NCBI RefSeq assembly: GCF_001429295.1
Contig: NZ_LMJL01000007.1
Span: 542,335 to 606,334 of the forward strand
DNA from: Flavobacterium sp. Root935
GTDB taxonomy: Bacteria > Bacteroidota > Bacteroidia > Flavobacteriales > Flavobacteriaceae
Direction: 5' to 3'
DNA: 64,000 bases
Shown: positions 16,178-25,349 of the stretch, piece by piece
Numbering within the stretch: the first letter of the stretch is position 1
Layout of the letters: every line of letters starts with the position of its first letter
The notes under the pieces: model-generated
Databases searched by the model: none
Seen by the model: the letters and a program-made list of their open reading frames with translations, nothing else
What the model was told of the DNA's origin: nothing
Translations under genes and position numbers: made by a program

Positions 16178-17417
16178 TAGTCAATTTAGATTTGAAAAAG
16201 TTAAGTTTCTTGTCAGCGAGTATAGAGAAATTAAGATATAGTGTTATAAAAGTTTCAGTAAAAATTAAAGCCATTATAATTCCGTAAACATTTAAGTAAT
16301 AACAAAGAATAATACCTAAAGACAGATTAAGGATCAATCCAAAAAGATGTGCATAAAAATAGGCACTTTTCTTATTATGTAAAATAAGTGACATATACGA
16401 AGATTGACTTACTGATGCAATTAGAGGTATTGGCGAAAGTAAAAGCAAAATATGGCTGGATTCACTCGTTGCTTCATTACTTAGAACATAAATAATTAGA
16501 TTGGGAAAAAGCAGCAAGATAACAGTTCCCAAGCCATACATAAGAATATAATAAATAAAAACCGATTTGAAAAAGGCATTAAGCTCAGCAGTTTTTAAAA
16601 TTCCTATCGAACATGCTTTTTGATAAACACCTTGAAATAAAACACTTAGAGATTGTTTGCAAAGCATAACTATTTTTTCTGCAACATTATAAACCCCGAC
16701 TGTTTTAATATCTGCAAACATACCCAAAATCAAAGTATTAGAATTGAGCATTGCGCAAATAGTCAAATTTGTTAAAAATAACTTGAAACCTTTTTTAAGC
16801 TCTTCAAAGATTTCTTTTAAAGAAGAAAAAGAATAATTATAGCCATATTTTTTTATTAAAAATAAGGTTGAAATTATAAATATTACAATATCAGTTATTC
16901 CCAAATAATAAAAAACAAATTGATAATCAGTTTTTTCGGTTAAAGTTAAAATGATAAGAATGATACAACCTAATTTAACAATAGTATTAATTACAAAGTA
17001 TGGCGAAACATCATCTAAGCCTATAAAAAAACAAAGATTGTTTTGTGACCTTGAAAATAAAAATATCAATAAAGAGAATGAAAAAACTATCTCATTTTTA
17101 AGATTATTAAAAAGAAATACAAAAAGAACCAGAAAGAGAATTGAAGGAATGAAAAGAAGAATCTTTGTATTGATGACTTTAGAAATATAGTGGTTTACCA
17201 ACAGGGCATCATTTTTTATTTTGTTAATTTCTATAGGCGCAAAAGCATACCAAGAATAGTCATAAATAACAGAAATTATATTTACCAAAGACAAAGAAAC
17301 CGCAATCAATCCGTAAGTATTGATACCAAAAGTTTTAATGTAAAATGGTATTAATAATAAAGGAAATAAAAGATTAACGAAATTTATTCCAAAACTCAAA
17401 GAGATATTTTTAAGCAC
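16167..17417 (-). CDS. Wzx-type oligosaccharide flippase
   Basis: A 416-residue polytopic protein with about twelve membrane helices. The N-terminus SLSFGINFVNLLFPLLLIPF and the segment YGLIAVSLSLVNIISVI are typical of the polysaccharide biosynthesis (MOP/RfbX) family. It would flip undecaprenyl-linked repeat units to the periplasmic face. The gene overlaps the ligase-like gene downstream by 11 bp. An AT-rich spacer of 120 bp separates it from the divergent glycosyltransferase at 17538. Confidence 0.88.
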   Translation of the reverse strand: MLKNISLSFGINFVNLLFPLLLIPFYIKTFGINTYGLIAVSLSLVNIISVIYDYSWYAFAPIEINKIKNDALLVNHYISKVINTKILLFIPSILFLVLFVFLFNNLKNEIVFSFSLLIFLFSRSQNNLCFFIGLDDVSPYFVINTIVKLGCIILIILTLTEKTDYQFVFYYLGITDIVIFIISTLFLIKKYGYNYSFSSLKEIFEELKKGFKLFLTNLTICAMLNSNTLILGMFADIKTVGVYNVAEKIVMLCKQSLSVLFQGVYQKACSIGILKTAELNAFFKSVFIYYILMYGLGTVILLLFPNLIIYVLSNEATSESSHILLLLSPIPLIASVSQSSYMSLILHNKKSAYFYAHLFGLILNLSLGIILCYYLNVYGIIMALIFTETFITLYLNFSILADKKLNFFKSKLTNEI

Positions 17418-17537
17418 TATATTGAATGGATTGTGTTTCTATAAGTTTGTAATATTAAAACAAAGTTGATTTTTTATTTTAAAGTTTTACAAATTAAAAT
17501 CATATTTTTGGAAAAATCAGAAAATTGCAGTTTTTTC

Positions 17538-18557
17538 ATGAATAAAATTATTGAGGGATATAGTATTGCGATTCCTGCATATGGCAGACCAAATGAGTAT
17601 GATGAATTGCTGACGTCTATATTTGACATGAGTCTTTTGCCAAATGAAATTATTATTTGCGAAGATTTTTCGAAACAAAGAAATGAGATTAGAAAAATTA
17701 CAGAAAACCATCGTAATAAGTTTGAAGGAAAAAATGTCATATTGACTTACATCGAAAACGAAAACAATCTTGGTTATGATGCCAATATTAGAAAACTTAT
17801 TGATCTCGCATTATGCAAATGGGTCATTCTAATAGGAAATGATGATTTGTTTTTAAAAGATGGACTGAAAGAAATAGACCTTTTCTGCAAAAAAAATCCA
17901 GACGTTGCAATGATTTCCCGGCCCTTTATTAGGTTTGAAAAAGACATTGATAAACCAATCGGAATTTCCAGAATTTTACCAGGTGAAGCAATTATACAAA
18001 AAGGGGATTCTCCGAAATTGATTTTTAGAATGTGTGGTTTTGTAGGAGGCTTAGTTGTCAATAAAGAGTGGGCAGAACCCTTCAAAACAGATAAATATGA
18101 CGGAACACTCTTTTATCAAATTTATTTGTCTGCCAACGCCTTTTGTACAAAAGGAATTGGCTACTTATCAAAACCATCTGTGGGCGGCCGAGGTGGTAAT
18201 CCGCCATTATTTGGAGATTCTCAGAAAGATGGACAAATACATGTTTCGGGAATGTATTCAACAAAAGGAAGAGCTAAAATGTGGAAAGGAGTTTTGGATA
18301 TTGCAAAAGATGTTCAAGATTTATATAAAATAGAAATTGCTGAGGAATTAAGAAAAGAGTTAATGATCAGGCAGTCTTTTCATGTTTTTGAAATGAATGT
18401 AGGAGCGTCCAAAGATACTTTAAGGGAACTAAAAAAGGAGCTCCAGAAACTTAATTTATTTGATCATTGGGTACCAAAATCCTTGTATATCTTAAACACG
18501 ATTTTTGGGAAATATGCTTATTATTTTTATTACCTTGTGCGGAAATTTGCCCAATAA
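17538..18557 (+). CDS. Family 2 glycosyltransferase
   Basis: A 339-residue GT-A enzyme. It has IAIPAYGRPNEYDELLTSI at the N-terminus, the nucleotide-binding region ICEDFSKQ, and GNDDLFLKDGLKEI (DxD-like metal site around residue 99). The in-frame TTG at 17466 would add 24 hydrophobic residues that do not fit the family, so ATG 17538 is chosen. The sugar donor is unknown. It lies 6 bp before the GT4 gene, forming a two-gene unit that reads away from the flippase. Confidence 0.88.
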   Translation: MNKIIEGYSIAIPAYGRPNEYDELLTSIFDMSLLPNEIIICEDFSKQRNEIRKITENHRNKFEGKNVILTYIENENNLGYDANIRKLIDLALCKWVILIGNDDLFLKDGLKEIDLFCKKNPDVAMISRPFIRFEKDIDKPIGISRILPGEAIIQKGDSPKLIFRMCGFVGGLVVNKEWAEPFKTDKYDGTLFYQIYLSANAFCTKGIGYLSKPSVGGRGGNPPLFGDSQKDGQIHVSGMYSTKGRAKMWKGVLDIAKDVQDLYKIEIAEELRKELMIRQSFHVFEMNVGASKDTLRELKKELQKLNLFDHWVPKSLYILNTIFGKYAYYFYYLVRKFAQ

Positions 18558-18563
18558 ATAAAC

Positions 18564-19700
18564 ATGAAAAAAGCCCTAATTAGCGATTGGTACTATGTAA
18601 ATGGAGGAGCTGAAAAAGTGATTCATTCTATCAATTCAATTTGGAATGATTTTGATCATTTTGCGCTAATTGATTTTTTGAATGAAGAAGACCGTAAGTT
18701 TATTTTAAATGGAAAAAAAGCTAAAACCAGCTTTATTCAAAAACTTCCGACTGTAAAAAAAAACCATCGCAAATTTTTACAGCTTTTTCCAATAGCCATA
18801 GAGCAATTTGATTTAAGCGATTACGATCTAATAATCAGTTCTTCATCGGCAGTGGCAAAAGGAATTAAAGTCAATAAAAACCAGCTGCATATTTGTTATT
18901 GCCACTCGCCAATGCGCTACGCCTGGGATTTAAGAGAGCAATATTTAAAAGACGCTGGCTTAACCAAAGGCTTAAAAGGGTTTTATGCGAAATCAGTCTT
19001 AGATAAAATCCAAAAATGGGATCTTTCAAATTCAGAAAATGTAGATTATTTTATAGCTAATTCTAAGCATATTGCGCAAAGAATAAAAAACACCTACAAT
19101 AAAGATTCTGTTGTAATTTATCCGCCTGTTGATGTTGATTTTTTTAGTTTAGAAGAAACAAAAGAAGAGTACTATTTAACAGCTTCACGAATGGTAGCGT
19201 ATAAAAAAACGCAGCTTATCGTAGAAGCTTTCAATGAATTGCCTCATTTAAAACTGATCGTTGCAGGAGAAGGACCAGAATTAGAAAAACTTCAAAAAAT
19301 AGCCAAAAGCAATATAGAATTTGTTGGCTATGTCGAAAACAAAAAGCTTAGAAGTTTAATGCAAAAAGCAAAAGCATTTGTTTTTGCTGCAGAAGAAGAT
19401 TTTGGAATAATTCCCGTTGAAGCACAAGCTTGTGGAACTCCAGTCATTGCTTTGTCAAAAGGGGGAACTCTTGAAACCGTTGTTGATAATGAAACCGGAA
19501 TTTTCTTTGACGAACAGTCGTCTGAAAAAATCAAGGAAGCAGTAATTAATTTCGGATCCAAAAAATTCGATCCAAAAATAATACGAGAGCATGCCGTTTT
19601 ATTTTCAAAAAAACGATTTGAAAAAGAAATAAAAGAATTTGTAGAAGCAAAATATAAAGCACATCAAGAGTCTTTAAAACAAGATAAATCGGAAATATAA
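18564..19700 (+). CDS. Family 4 glycosyltransferase
   Basis: A 378-residue GT-B enzyme. The donor-binding C-terminal half has YLTASRMVAYKKTQLIVEAF, LIVAGEGPE and EEDFGIIPVEAQACGTPVIA (around residues 274-293), with the E-x7-E motif of GT4 retaining transferases. The N-terminal region HICYCHSPMRYAWDL is typical of WbaZ-like mannosyl- or rhamnosyltransferases. The specific sugar is not inferable. It follows the GT2 gene closely and precedes UDP-glucuronate decarboxylase by 51 bp, a gap that contains a -7 box. Confidence 0.9.
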   Translation: MKKALISDWYYVNGGAEKVIHSINSIWNDFDHFALIDFLNEEDRKFILNGKKAKTSFIQKLPTVKKNHRKFLQLFPIAIEQFDLSDYDLIISSSSAVAKGIKVNKNQLHICYCHSPMRYAWDLREQYLKDAGLTKGLKGFYAKSVLDKIQKWDLSNSENVDYFIANSKHIAQRIKNTYNKDSVVIYPPVDVDFFSLEETKEEYYLTASRMVAYKKTQLIVEAFNELPHLKLIVAGEGPELEKLQKIAKSNIEFVGYVENKKLRSLMQKAKAFVFAAEEDFGIIPVEAQACGTPVIALSKGGTLETVVDNETGIFFDEQSSEKIKEAVINFGSKKFDPKIIREHAVLFSKKRFEKEIKEFVEAKYKAHQESLKQDKSEI

Positions 19701-19724
19701 CTGAAAAATAATTTTCAAATCAGT

Positions 19725-19732
19725 TACATTTG
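19725..19732 (+). promoter_or_regulatory. -7 box for UDP-glucuronate decarboxylase gene
   Basis: TACATTTG matches TAnnTTTG exactly, 19 bp before the ATG. The -33 region lacks a clear TTG. Confidence 0.5.
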
Positions 19733-19751
19733 CGCAGAATAAAGAATTATC

Positions 19752-20735
19752 ATGAAAAGAATACTTATCACCGGAGCTGCAGGATTTCTAGGATCGCATT
19801 TATGTGACAGATTTATCAAAGAAGGATATTTTGTTATTGGAATGGATAATTTAATTACTGGAGATCTTAAAAATATCGAACATTTGTTTAAACTAGAAAA
19901 CTTTGAGTTTTATCATCATGATATTACAAAATTTGTTCATGTTCCAGGTGATTTAGATTATATTTTACATTTTGCTTCGCCGGCAAGTCCGATTGATTAT
20001 TTGAAAATTCCTATTCAGACCCTTAAAGTTGGATCTCTTGGAACGCATAATTTGTTAGGATTGGCGAGAGTTAAAAAAGCACGAATTTTAATTGCGTCAA
20101 CATCTGAAGTTTACGGAGATCCTTTAGTTCATCCGCAGACTGAAGAATACTACGGAAATGTGAACACAATTGGTCCGCGTGGCGTTTATGACGAAGCCAA
20201 ACGTTTTCAGGAATCGATTACAATGGCGTACCATACTTTTCATGGAGTAGAAACCAGAATCGTTCGTATTTTTAATACTTACGGACCAAGAATGCGATTA
20301 AACGATGGTCGTGTAATTCCGGCATTCATCGGTCAGGCTTTACGTGGTGAAGATTTAACGATTTTTGGCGATGGTTCACAAACGCGTTCTTTCTGTTATG
20401 TAGACGATCAAGTTGAAGGTATTTTTAGATTATTACATTCAGATTATGTATATCCAGTAAATATTGGAAATCCAGATGAAATTACGATTAAAGATTTTGC
20501 AGAAGAAATTATAAAACTGACCGGAACAAACCAGAAAGTAGTATATCATCCATTACCAATAAATGATCCATTACAACGTCAGCCAGACACGACAAAAGCA
20601 AAAGAATTGTTAGGCTGGGAAGCAAAAGTAAGCCGTTCTGAAGGAATGAAAATCACTTACGATTATTTTAGGTCACTTTCGAAAGAAGAACTTTCAAAAG
20701 AAGAACACAAAGATTTTTCTAGTTATATAAAATAA
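19752..20735 (+). CDS. UDP-glucuronate decarboxylase (UDP-xylose synthase)
   Basis: A 327-residue extended short-chain dehydrogenase. The NAD-binding motif is [14 protein letters not shown] (residues 8-21), the catalytic region is [14 protein letters not shown] with YDEAKR (Y-x-x-x-K). The signature [15 protein letters not shown] and [19 protein letters not shown] is characteristic of UXS. The enzyme oxidises and decarboxylates UDP-glucuronate to UDP-xylose. The high GC content relative to the glycosyltransferases and its own promoter suggest it is conserved core. The terminator at 20738-20772 ends the unit. Confidence 0.92.
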   Translation: MKRILITGAAGFLGSHLCDRFIKEGYFVIGMDNLITGDLKNIEHLFKLENFEFYHHDITKFVHVPGDLDYILHFASPASPIDYLKIPIQTLKVGSLGTHNLLGLARVKKARILIASTSEVYGDPLVHPQTEEYYGNVNTIGPRGVYDEAKRFQESITMAYHTFHGVETRIVRIFNTYGPRMRLNDGRVIPAFIGQALRGEDLTIFGDGSQTRSFCYVDDQVEGIFRLLHSDYVYPVNIGNPDEITIKDFAEEIIKLTGTNQKVVYHPLPINDPLQRQPDTTKAKELLGWEAKVSRSEGMKITYDYFRSLSKEELSKEEHKDFSSYIK

Positions 20736-20737
20736 AA

Positions 20738-20772
20738 AAAGGGGAAATATTCTAATAATATTTCCCCTTTTC
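20738..20772. terminator. Bidirectional terminator between convergent genes
   Basis: AAAAGGGGAAATATT (20738-20752) pairs perfectly with AATATTTCCCCTTTT (20758-20772), a 15-bp stem with a 5-nt loop. A and T runs at both flanks serve both strands. Confidence 0.92.
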
Positions 20773-20788
20773 ATTTATAATAGTTTTC

Positions 20789-21976
20789 TTAAAAAGCATC
20801 ATTTTCAATGAGATTTTTCATCTGCTGATCAAGATTAAAATTGCTTTTTGCATGCAGAAAAATTGTCTTTTTCATGCTTTGAATTTTATCTTTTCCAGTT
20901 GCTGAAATCTTTTGCAAAGCGACGTTTAAACCTTCAAAATCCCCCACAGGAACAACCCAGCCTAAATTATTTTCCTCGACAATTGATTCTCCTTCGCCAC
21001 CACCAAAATAAAGAATAGGAAATCCTAAAGCGCTGTATTCAAATATTTTTGAAGGAACAGAACCATAAATTCTTGTTTTTAGAGGAACAAGAGCAATGTC
21101 TAAACGCATCAGTTTTTCGTGCAGGACATTTCGGTCTAACATTCCGTGAAAGATAATTTTCTGCATCGGATTCTGATTCATATAATTTACGATTTGGGCT
21201 TTCTCAGCACCATCTCCAAAAATATGCAATTCGATATTCAGATTTTCTAAATTCAATTGTTGAATAAGCTCAAAAACGCCCTGAGCAACGCCTAACAATC
21301 CGGCATAAAACAATTTTATTGGTTCGTTAGAATTATCGTTTTCAGGAATAACATTTTCTATAAAATGATCTGGATAATTGCGATATAAAAAGCATTTCTT
21401 TTCCGGAAAAATAGAATGAATATGATCAATAATTTCATTAGACTGACCAAAAATATGCGTTGCTTTTTTGTAAATAAAACGTTCTATAAAAAGAAGCATT
21501 TTATGTGAAATACTGTTTTTCTTCAAAACCTGAAGTTCAATGGCAGCAGTTGGCCAAAGATCTGAAACATTCAAAATTATTTTTTTCCTTTTGATCCAAA
21601 GAGCAAAAACAGAAACAAAAGACAACAGCAACGGCGGCGATTGTACAATTACTTTTTTAGGTGTTTTAGCAAATAATAAATAAAAAAACAAAACACTAGA
21701 AAACGAAAATGTCGAAACAATTCTTTTAAAAATGTTAGAACTGTTACTTGGGTAAATCCAAAGACGTTTTAAAGTAATATTCTGAATTTTTTCTGTAACC
21801 GAAAATCTTCCTTTATATTCTGGAAAAAGTTCGCCTTTTGGATAATTTGGGAGTGGAGAAATCACCGAAACTTCATATCCGTTTTGGTTTAATTTCAAAG
21901 CCAATTGTTCAATTCGATTAGCAGCTGCACCTTTTTCAGGAGGATAATAATTGGATATAATTAAAATGTCGTTCAT
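20789..21976 (-). CDS. Family 4 glycosyltransferase (WcaI/WbuB-like)
   Basis: A 395-residue GT-B enzyme. The N-terminal IISNYYPPEKGAAANRIEQL and ISPLPNYPKGELFPEYKGRF are typical of the WcaI/WbuB group (colanic acid and N-acetylfucosamine transferases). The C-terminal half has FYAGLLGVAQGVFELI and VPSKIFEYSALGFPILYFGG with E-x7-E. The ATG shares one base with the stop of the upstream epimerase gene (TAATG), so the pair is translationally coupled. Confidence 0.9.
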   Translation of the reverse strand: MNDILIISNYYPPEKGAAANRIEQLALKLNQNGYEVSVISPLPNYPKGELFPEYKGRFSVTEKIQNITLKRLWIYPSNSSNIFKRIVSTFSFSSVLFFYLLFAKTPKKVIVQSPPLLLSFVSVFALWIKRKKIILNVSDLWPTAAIELQVLKKNSISHKMLLFIERFIYKKATHIFGQSNEIIDHIHSIFPEKKCFLYRNYPDHFIENVIPENDNSNEPIKLFYAGLLGVAQGVFELIQQLNLENLNIELHIFGDGAEKAQIVNYMNQNPMQKIIFHGMLDRNVLHEKLMRLDIALVPLKTRIYGSVPSKIFEYSALGFPILYFGGGEGESIVEENNLGWVVPVGDFEGLNVALQKISATGKDKIQSMKKTIFLHAKSNFNLDQQMKNLIENDAF

Positions 21977-23064
21977 TATTTCTTTTCCAATAAAATTGAA
22001 ACAATTCTCTCAGAAGCTTTTCCATCCCATAATTCTGGAATACCGCTTTTTCTGGCACCGTTTTGTAAAAATGAACCAAAAACCTTTTGCAGATTTTTTA
22101 AAGATGTTCCCACAATGGTATTAGAACCAATAGTTTCTGTTTCAGGTCTTTCAGTATTATCACGCATAGTAAAACATGGAATTCCAAGAACAGTTGTTTC
22201 TTCAGAAATTCCACCGCTGTCTGTAATAACGGCAAAACTGTTTTTGATTAAATACATGAAATTTAAATAACCTTGAGGCGAAACAAAAATGATGTTTTTA
22301 AACTGGATTTTGCTTTCACTCAAAATTGCTTGCGTTCTTGGGTGAATCGGAAAAATTATTTTTTTATCATTCACTAACAAATCAATTCCGTAAAGTAAAT
22401 TAATAAGTGATGAAACTTCGTCAACATTTGCAGGACGATGCAACGTTAAAATGATATAGTTTTTCTCTTCTAACTGATGTTCCTTCCAAAAATCTGGCGC
22501 TGTAATTCTGTTGATATTTTGATACAAAGTGTCGATCATCACATTCCCCACAAAATGCACATTTTCTGGATCAGAACCTAACTTTAATAAATTTTCTGAA
22601 GCTGATGTTGAGGTTGTAAAAAAGTAATCAGTAATACTGTCCGTCAGCATTCTATTGATTTCTTCGGGCATTGTTAAATCTCCAGAACGAATTCCGGCTT
22701 CGACATGTGCAACTTTTGTATTACATTTTTTTGCCACGATAGAGCAGGCCATTGTTGAGTTTACATCGCCCACAACTAAAACCAAATCACAAGGATTTTG
22801 AAGTAATTCTTTTTCGAAAGCAATCATAATTGCTGCAGTCTGTTCGGCCTGAGAACCGCTTTTTACTTCTAAATTAACATCTGGCTGAGGAATATTTAAT
22901 TCCTCAAAAAAAGTATCACTTAAGTTTTTATCATAATGCTGACCAGTGTGAACCAAACGAAATGAAACATCAAAACCCTCATTCTGCTTACTTTTCACAG
23001 CATTAATAATCGGGGCTATTTTTATGAAGTTTGGCCGTGCACCTGCAATAATGGTAATTTTCAT
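21976..23064 (-). CDS. wecB: UDP-N-acetylglucosamine 2-epimerase (non-hydrolysing)
   Basis: A 362-residue enzyme with GARPNFIKIAPIINAV at the N-terminus, VVGDVNSTMACSIVA, HVEAGIRSGDLTMPEEINR (around residues 120-138) and the late ITDSGGISEETTVLG. These are the conserved WecB/MnaA motifs, including the catalytic Asp/Glu/His region. It converts UDP-GlcNAc to UDP-ManNAc, a precursor for surface polysaccharide. Its product probably feeds the locus to its left. It has an ATG start and no obvious promoter; the gap upstream contains ORF6N remnants. Confidence 0.92.
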   Translation of the reverse strand: MKITIIAGARPNFIKIAPIINAVKSKQNEGFDVSFRLVHTGQHYDKNLSDTFFEELNIPQPDVNLEVKSGSQAEQTAAIMIAFEKELLQNPCDLVLVVGDVNSTMACSIVAKKCNTKVAHVEAGIRSGDLTMPEEINRMLTDSITDYFFTTSTSASENLLKLGSDPENVHFVGNVMIDTLYQNINRITAPDFWKEHQLEEKNYIILTLHRPANVDEVSSLINLLYGIDLLVNDKKIIFPIHPRTQAILSESKIQFKNIIFVSPQGYLNFMYLIKNSFAVITDSGGISEETTVLGIPCFTMRDNTERPETETIGSNTIVGTSLKNLQKVFGSFLQNGARKSGIPELWDGKASERIVSILLEKK

Positions 23065-23185
23065 AGATTCTTTCTAAAAACTTTCTTTGGCAAAAGTAAA
23101 GTTTAAATTGGATTCTAGATAGTTTGAAAGATTTTCTTCTAGTGTAGATGTGATTTTTTGGCGAATCTCGTAAATTAATCTATTC

Positions 23186-23330
23186 AATTGGAGGTCACAA
23201 TTTTTGACCTCCAATTATTTAATTTTTGGACTCTTTAAAATCACAGTTTGTGATCTTAAAGAATGCTGTTCATTTTCAGTAAGTTGAAAGTTAAGTTTTC
23301 AAGGTCGCAAATTGCGACCTTAAAGATTTA
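23186..23330 (-). pseudogene. Decayed partial copies of the adjacent ORF6N gene segment, with palindromes
   Basis: On the minus strand three short fragments resemble the gene segment that encodes FQLTE-x-E...SRSQIATLKN. They read KSLRSQFATLKT then stop, FQLTENEQHSLRSQTVILK then a stop soon after, and WRSKIVTSN then stop. Each fragment contains an inverted repeat: 23186-23216 (12-bp perfect stem), 23240-23254 (6 bp) and 23301-23321 (10-bp perfect stem). The same palindrome AAGGTCGCAA/TTGCGACCTT occurs inside the intact gene at 23641-23661. No continuous reading frame is present. Confidence 0.7.
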
Positions 23331-23333
23331 GAG

Positions 23334-23864
23334 TTATTTTTTATAACCAATTTTCACTCTTTCACTTTGGTCTTCTTTTTTCTCAGTTAGTTCATCTAAA
23401 TAAGAAAAAACCAATTCAATATTTTTATCATGATTCTCTAATTTCTTCTGAATCTGAAGAATATCAACTTTAATTTCTGTTGTATCGAGAAGCATTTGTC
23501 TCACTTTCGTGAAAATACGCATGATTTGAATATTGGTTTGAATTGCTTTATCGCTTTTTAAAACGCTTGATAACATCAAAATTCCATGCTCTGTAAATGC
23601 AAAAGGTAAATATTTTAAGTTCGATCCTCTGCCATTCTTCAAGGTCGCAATTTGCGACCTTGAAGAATTATACTCAATTTCAGTTAGTTGAAACATAAAG
23701 TCTGATGGAAATCTAGATAAATTTCTTTTAACTTGTTCATTTAATCTTTTAGTTTCAACTTCATAAAGTGAAGCTAAATCGCTATCAAGCATCACTTTTT
23801 GACCGCGTATAAAATATATTTTGTTTGAAATTGTTTCTTCAGAAAGTAAAGATTGATCGTTCAC
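23334..23864 (-). CDS. ORF6N domain DNA-binding protein
   Basis: A 176-residue protein with the ORF6N (KilA-N-like) domain: IRGQKVMLDSDLASLYEVET (residues 19-38), LNEQVKRNLSRFPSDFMFQL and KYLPFAFTEHGILMLSSVL. A C-terminal helical segment (ILQIQKKLENHDKNIELVF) may be a coiled coil. ORF6N proteins occur in phages and scattered on bacterial chromosomes and are presumed DNA-binding; a cellular role is not established. The variable segment SRSQIATLK is encoded by a perfect palindrome, and decayed copies of this segment follow the gene. No recombinase or phage gene is nearby. Confidence 0.88.
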   Translation of the reverse strand: MNDQSLLSEETISNKIYFIRGQKVMLDSDLASLYEVETKRLNEQVKRNLSRFPSDFMFQLTEIEYNSSRSQIATLKNGRGSNLKYLPFAFTEHGILMLSSVLKSDKAIQTNIQIMRIFTKVRQMLLDTTEIKVDILQIQKKLENHDKNIELVFSYLDELTEKKEDQSERVKIGYKK

Positions 23865-23905
23865 GAGTTTTTAAATAAAAAAACAAATGTAAGATTTTAT
23901 TTATA

Positions 23906-25234
23906 TTATAAATGTGATTTAAATTGTTTTAGCTTCCCGCGATTGGTTCTTTCTAAAACCGTTTTTCGGGTAAAAGTGAAGTTTAAATTGGGTTCTAAAT
24001 ATAAATCAATCGCGTCTTTTATTTTTTGAATTTGTGCCGAATCCAATTCTTTTTCAGCAACATATTCAATTTCAAAAGTATCTAAATGAGTTTGTTTGAT
24101 AATAAATTCCTTTACGTTTCCATCATCTTCAATAATGCTTTTGGTGACGTAATAAAAGGTTAAGCCTGGAGATTTTTTACCGCTTGGTAAAATAGCAATG
24201 TCATTGGTTCTTCCAATTAATTTTTTTAAAATTGGTTTTTTGGGAGTACTTTTTTCATCAAGAATTCCGATGTCACCAATTTCATATCTGATAAAAGGAT
24301 TTGCTTTGTTAAATAGTGAAGTAATGACAATGCGACCTTCTTCCCCGTAAGGGAGAACTTTATCATTTTCATCTAAAATTTCAACAAAAAGTGTTTCAGA
24401 ATTTACCTGCCATTCTCCCTTAGAATTTTCAAAAGCAATTAAATCCAATTCTGAAGCTCCATATTCACTAATAATCGGAATTCCGAATTGTTTTTCCAGT
24501 AGTTTTTTATCCGTTTCAAAAAGCATTTCCGAAGTGACAAAACAAGCTTTTAAAGTTGGGCAGACTTTGTTTAAAATGATATCTTTCTTTTCCAGATATT
24601 TCGCAAATAAAACAATAGAACTTGTATAACCATTAATATAATCGAATTTTTTCGATTTGAATTTTTCTAGAAATTTTTCGAGAATCTCATCAGATAAATC
24701 AAAAACGGGAAATCGGAAACGATGTGTCATGAAATCCTTAATACGCTCTTTTTGATATCCAATAAAATCCATCGGAATGCCATAAAAGCGTGCCTGATAA
24801 GAATGGTTAAAATCAATTCCAAACCATCCAAAACGCATCATGATTGAAGACCAGGTTAAAGCGTGCGAATATTTATCTTTTGCAAAAACAAAAGGCGTTC
24901 CGCTTGATCCAGAAGTTTTGTTGAGGTAAATGTTTTTCTTTGAATAACCGTTTGAAAGTCTTTCATCTAGAGGTTTTTGTAGATTTTGTTTATTTAAAAT
25001 TGGCAGATCTTCCCAGTTTTGAATATCTGTATTTCCGACTAATTTCTGGTAAAAAGAATTATTTTTTAAGTGAAAATCAACAATTTCCTTTTTTTTATTT
25101 TCAAGGAACAAAGCATATTCTTCTTCGGATAAATTCACGATTCGATCCAATTCTACTTTCGCTTTCTTTATCGGAAAGCCGTTCAATCGAAGGGAAAAAT
25201 CAAAAAGACGAATCATTTTAAGGATAATTTTCAT
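23906..25234 (-). CDS. CapK/PaaK-like adenylate-forming enzyme
   Basis: A 442-residue member of the phenylacetate-CoA ligase-like CapK group. The motif NKTSGSSGTPFVFAKDKYS (around residues 107-125) is the phosphate-binding loop. EYGASELDLIAFEN and FIRYEIGDIG are the substrate and hinge regions. CapK-type proteins occur in capsule loci and are thought to activate acids for transfer onto sugars, though substrates are largely unproven. ATG 25234 is preferred over the TTG one codon earlier. It stands alone between the ORF6N gene and purD, at the edge of the polysaccharide locus. Confidence 0.85.
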   Translation of the reverse strand: MKIILKMIRLFDFSLRLNGFPIKKAKVELDRIVNLSEEEYALFLENKKKEIVDFHLKNNSFYQKLVGNTDIQNWEDLPILNKQNLQKPLDERLSNGYSKKNIYLNKTSGSSGTPFVFAKDKYSHALTWSSIMMRFGWFGIDFNHSYQARFYGIPMDFIGYQKERIKDFMTHRFRFPVFDLSDEILEKFLEKFKSKKFDYINGYTSSIVLFAKYLEKKDIILNKVCPTLKACFVTSEMLFETDKKLLEKQFGIPIISEYGASELDLIAFENSKGEWQVNSETLFVEILDENDKVLPYGEEGRIVITSLFNKANPFIRYEIGDIGILDEKSTPKKPILKKLIGRTNDIAILPSGKKSPGLTFYYVTKSIIEDDGNVKEFIIKQTHLDTFEIEYVAEKELDSAQIQKIKDAIDLYLEPNLNFTFTRKTVLERTNRGKLKQFKSHL

Positions 25235-25316
25235 CAAAAATAATATTTACCAATTACTAACAGAGAAGAATCACGAACTTTTTAAGATTTAATTATTTTT
25301 TACGTTCAAAAGCAAT

Positions 25317-25324
25317 TATTTTTG
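25317..25324 (+). promoter_or_regulatory. -7 box for purD
   Basis: TATTTTTG matches TAnnTTTG, giving a leader of about 22 nt before ATG 25350. The -33 region is not clear. No purine riboswitch structure was recognised. Confidence 0.5.
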
Positions 25325-25349
25325 CACCACAACTAAATACAACAACACC

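Noticed and set aside
25261..25349. Purine riboswitch upstream of purD
   Set aside because: The region is too short after the -7 box and lacks the three-way junction sequence conservation.
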